64,000 bases of DNA from UBA1756 sp045130235 (GTDB lineage: Bacteria > Bacteroidota > Bacteroidia > Bacteroidales > WCHB1-69): the NCBI GenBank assembly GCA_045130235.1, contig JBGUPJ010000034.1, positions 1-64,000 on the forward strand, given 5' to 3'. The notes beneath the pieces were generated by a model that worked only from the letters and a program-made list of their open reading frames with translations, made no database searches and was not told the DNA's origin. Below are positions 63,551-64,000 of this stretch, in pieces. Every line of letters starts with the position of its first letter. Position 1 is the stretch's first letter. The translations under genes and the position numbers were made by a program.

Positions 63551-64000
63551 ATGAAAAAGTTACGTTTATTCATTATGTTGCTGATGGCGGCGATGCTGCC
63601 GTTGGCGGTGCAAGCGCAGCAAGCTCTGCCCTACACGTACGGTTTCGAGGATAACGACCTCGCTGCCGACGGATGGACAATGGTGGACTGCCACTCATCG
63701 TCTGGCATTAGCAATGCAACGGTTCATTCTGGCACCTATGCTTTCCGTTTCCGTTGGACTACTACCCCCCCCCAGTACCTCATTTCACCCGAGTTGAACG
63801 GTACTGAGAATGGAGTATCTGTTGAGTTCTACTACAGGAGCAACTCTTCTACCTTTGCTGAGACCTTTATGGTTGGTTATTCTACCACCACCAACGACCT
63901 TGCTTCTTTCACTTGGGGCGAGGAAATAGAAGAACCTGATGGTACGTGGACACTCTATTCCAACAACTTCCCTGCTGGAACCAAGTACATCGCTATCCAG
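63551..64000 (+). CDS. Start of a secreted protein with a cleaved-adhesin/choice-of-anchor J domain
   Basis: The first 150 residues are seen; the gene runs off the window. A signal peptide (MKKLRLFIMLL...VQAQ) is followed by ALPYTYGFEDNDLAADGWTM, an N-terminal part of the gingipain 'cleaved adhesin'/choice-of-anchor J family, and YLISPELNG, VEFYYRS and GTWTLYSNNFPAGTKYIAI. Such domains bind surfaces or sugars and usually belong to T9SS-exported proteins. A run of nine C sits within codons 72-75. The frame is open through the end of the window. Confidence 0.85.
   Translation, partial: MKKLRLFIMLLMAAMLPLAVQAQQALPYTYGFEDNDLAADGWTMVDCHSSSGISNATVHSGTYAFRFRWTTTPPQYLISPELNGTENGVSVEFYYRSNSSTFAETFMVGYSTTTNDLASFTWGEEIEEPDGTWTLYSNNFPAGTKYIAIQ
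63765..63773 (+). repeat. C9 homopolymer inside adhesin-like gene
   Basis: Nine consecutive C lie in frame in ACTACCCCCCCCCAG. Loss or gain of one C would shift the frame and truncate the protein early, giving on/off switching. Confidence 0.75.

Overview
The window looks like a chromosome segment of a member of the Bacteroidales (Bacteroidota). Direct signs are promoters of the Bacteroidota type (TAnnTTTG near -7, often with TTG about 19-20 bp upstream). Secreted proteins also carry type IX secretion (T9SS) C-terminal sorting domains, and there are several 'Fibrobacter succinogenes major paralogous' (FISUMP) domains, a TonB-dependent receptor, a C10 protease and a gingipain-like adhesin domain. 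Most housekeeping regions look GC-rich, while 21.1-28.4 kb is visibly AT-rich. The placement at order level is inference; no rRNA is present.

Layout. 1-6 kb: the end of a tandem-repeat protein and a 1646-residue secreted protein with Ig/FN3-like and two FISUMP domains. 6-14 kb: an rtcB remnant, a TonB receptor under a TPP riboswitch (probable thiamine uptake), a T9SS esterase, a small kinase-like remnant and a T9SS C10 protease. 14-20 kb: yicC, der, then a dehydratase/thioesterase pair and a convergent ketoacyl-synthase pair that look like part of an aryl-polyene/flexirubin pathway, with a SIMPL protein between. 20.0-20.3 kb: a structured RNA candidate with its own promoter and terminator. 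20.3-30.4 kb: a defence island with an HNH nuclease, two amino-methyltransferases, a McrB-type AAA+ protein carrying an embedded HExxH segment, a zinc-ribbon RhuM protein and a LlaJI-family nuclease. 30.4-38 kb: small housekeeping genes, a T9SS esterase, a Vsr endonuclease interrupted in frame by repeat DNA, a FISUMP protein, nucleotidyltransferase, SpoU methyltransferase and an orphan HicB-like regulator. 38-46 kb (minus strand): glycosyltransferase, aminotransferase, T9SS esterase, MutS-like ATPase, yidC and an HdrA-like flavoprotein. 46-49.4 kb: tRNA-Asn, an M16 protease and tRNA-Phe. 50-58 kb: sufB, a nucleoid-associated protein, a repeat-rich gap, yceD-rpmF, rdgB, thyA, cvpA, an Mla-type ATPase, a TraB protein and an acetyltransferase. 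58-64 kb: an NrtR-like NUDIX regulator with two operator-like palindromes, a VWA plus macro-like gene, a FISUMP lipoprotein, nadB and the start of an adhesin-like protein with a C9 tract.

Three themes stand out. First, the 21-30 kb operon is a LlaJI/McrBC-like restriction system whose motor protein has an unusual metallopeptidase-like insert. Second, short palindromic and AT-rich repeats occur between genes and also in frame inside genes (vsr, an esterase). Third, an NAD/ADP-ribose theme (NrtR, macro-like domain, nadB) sits at the right end. Two genes (rtcB and a polyvalent-kinase-like gene) look like remnants made by internal deletion.
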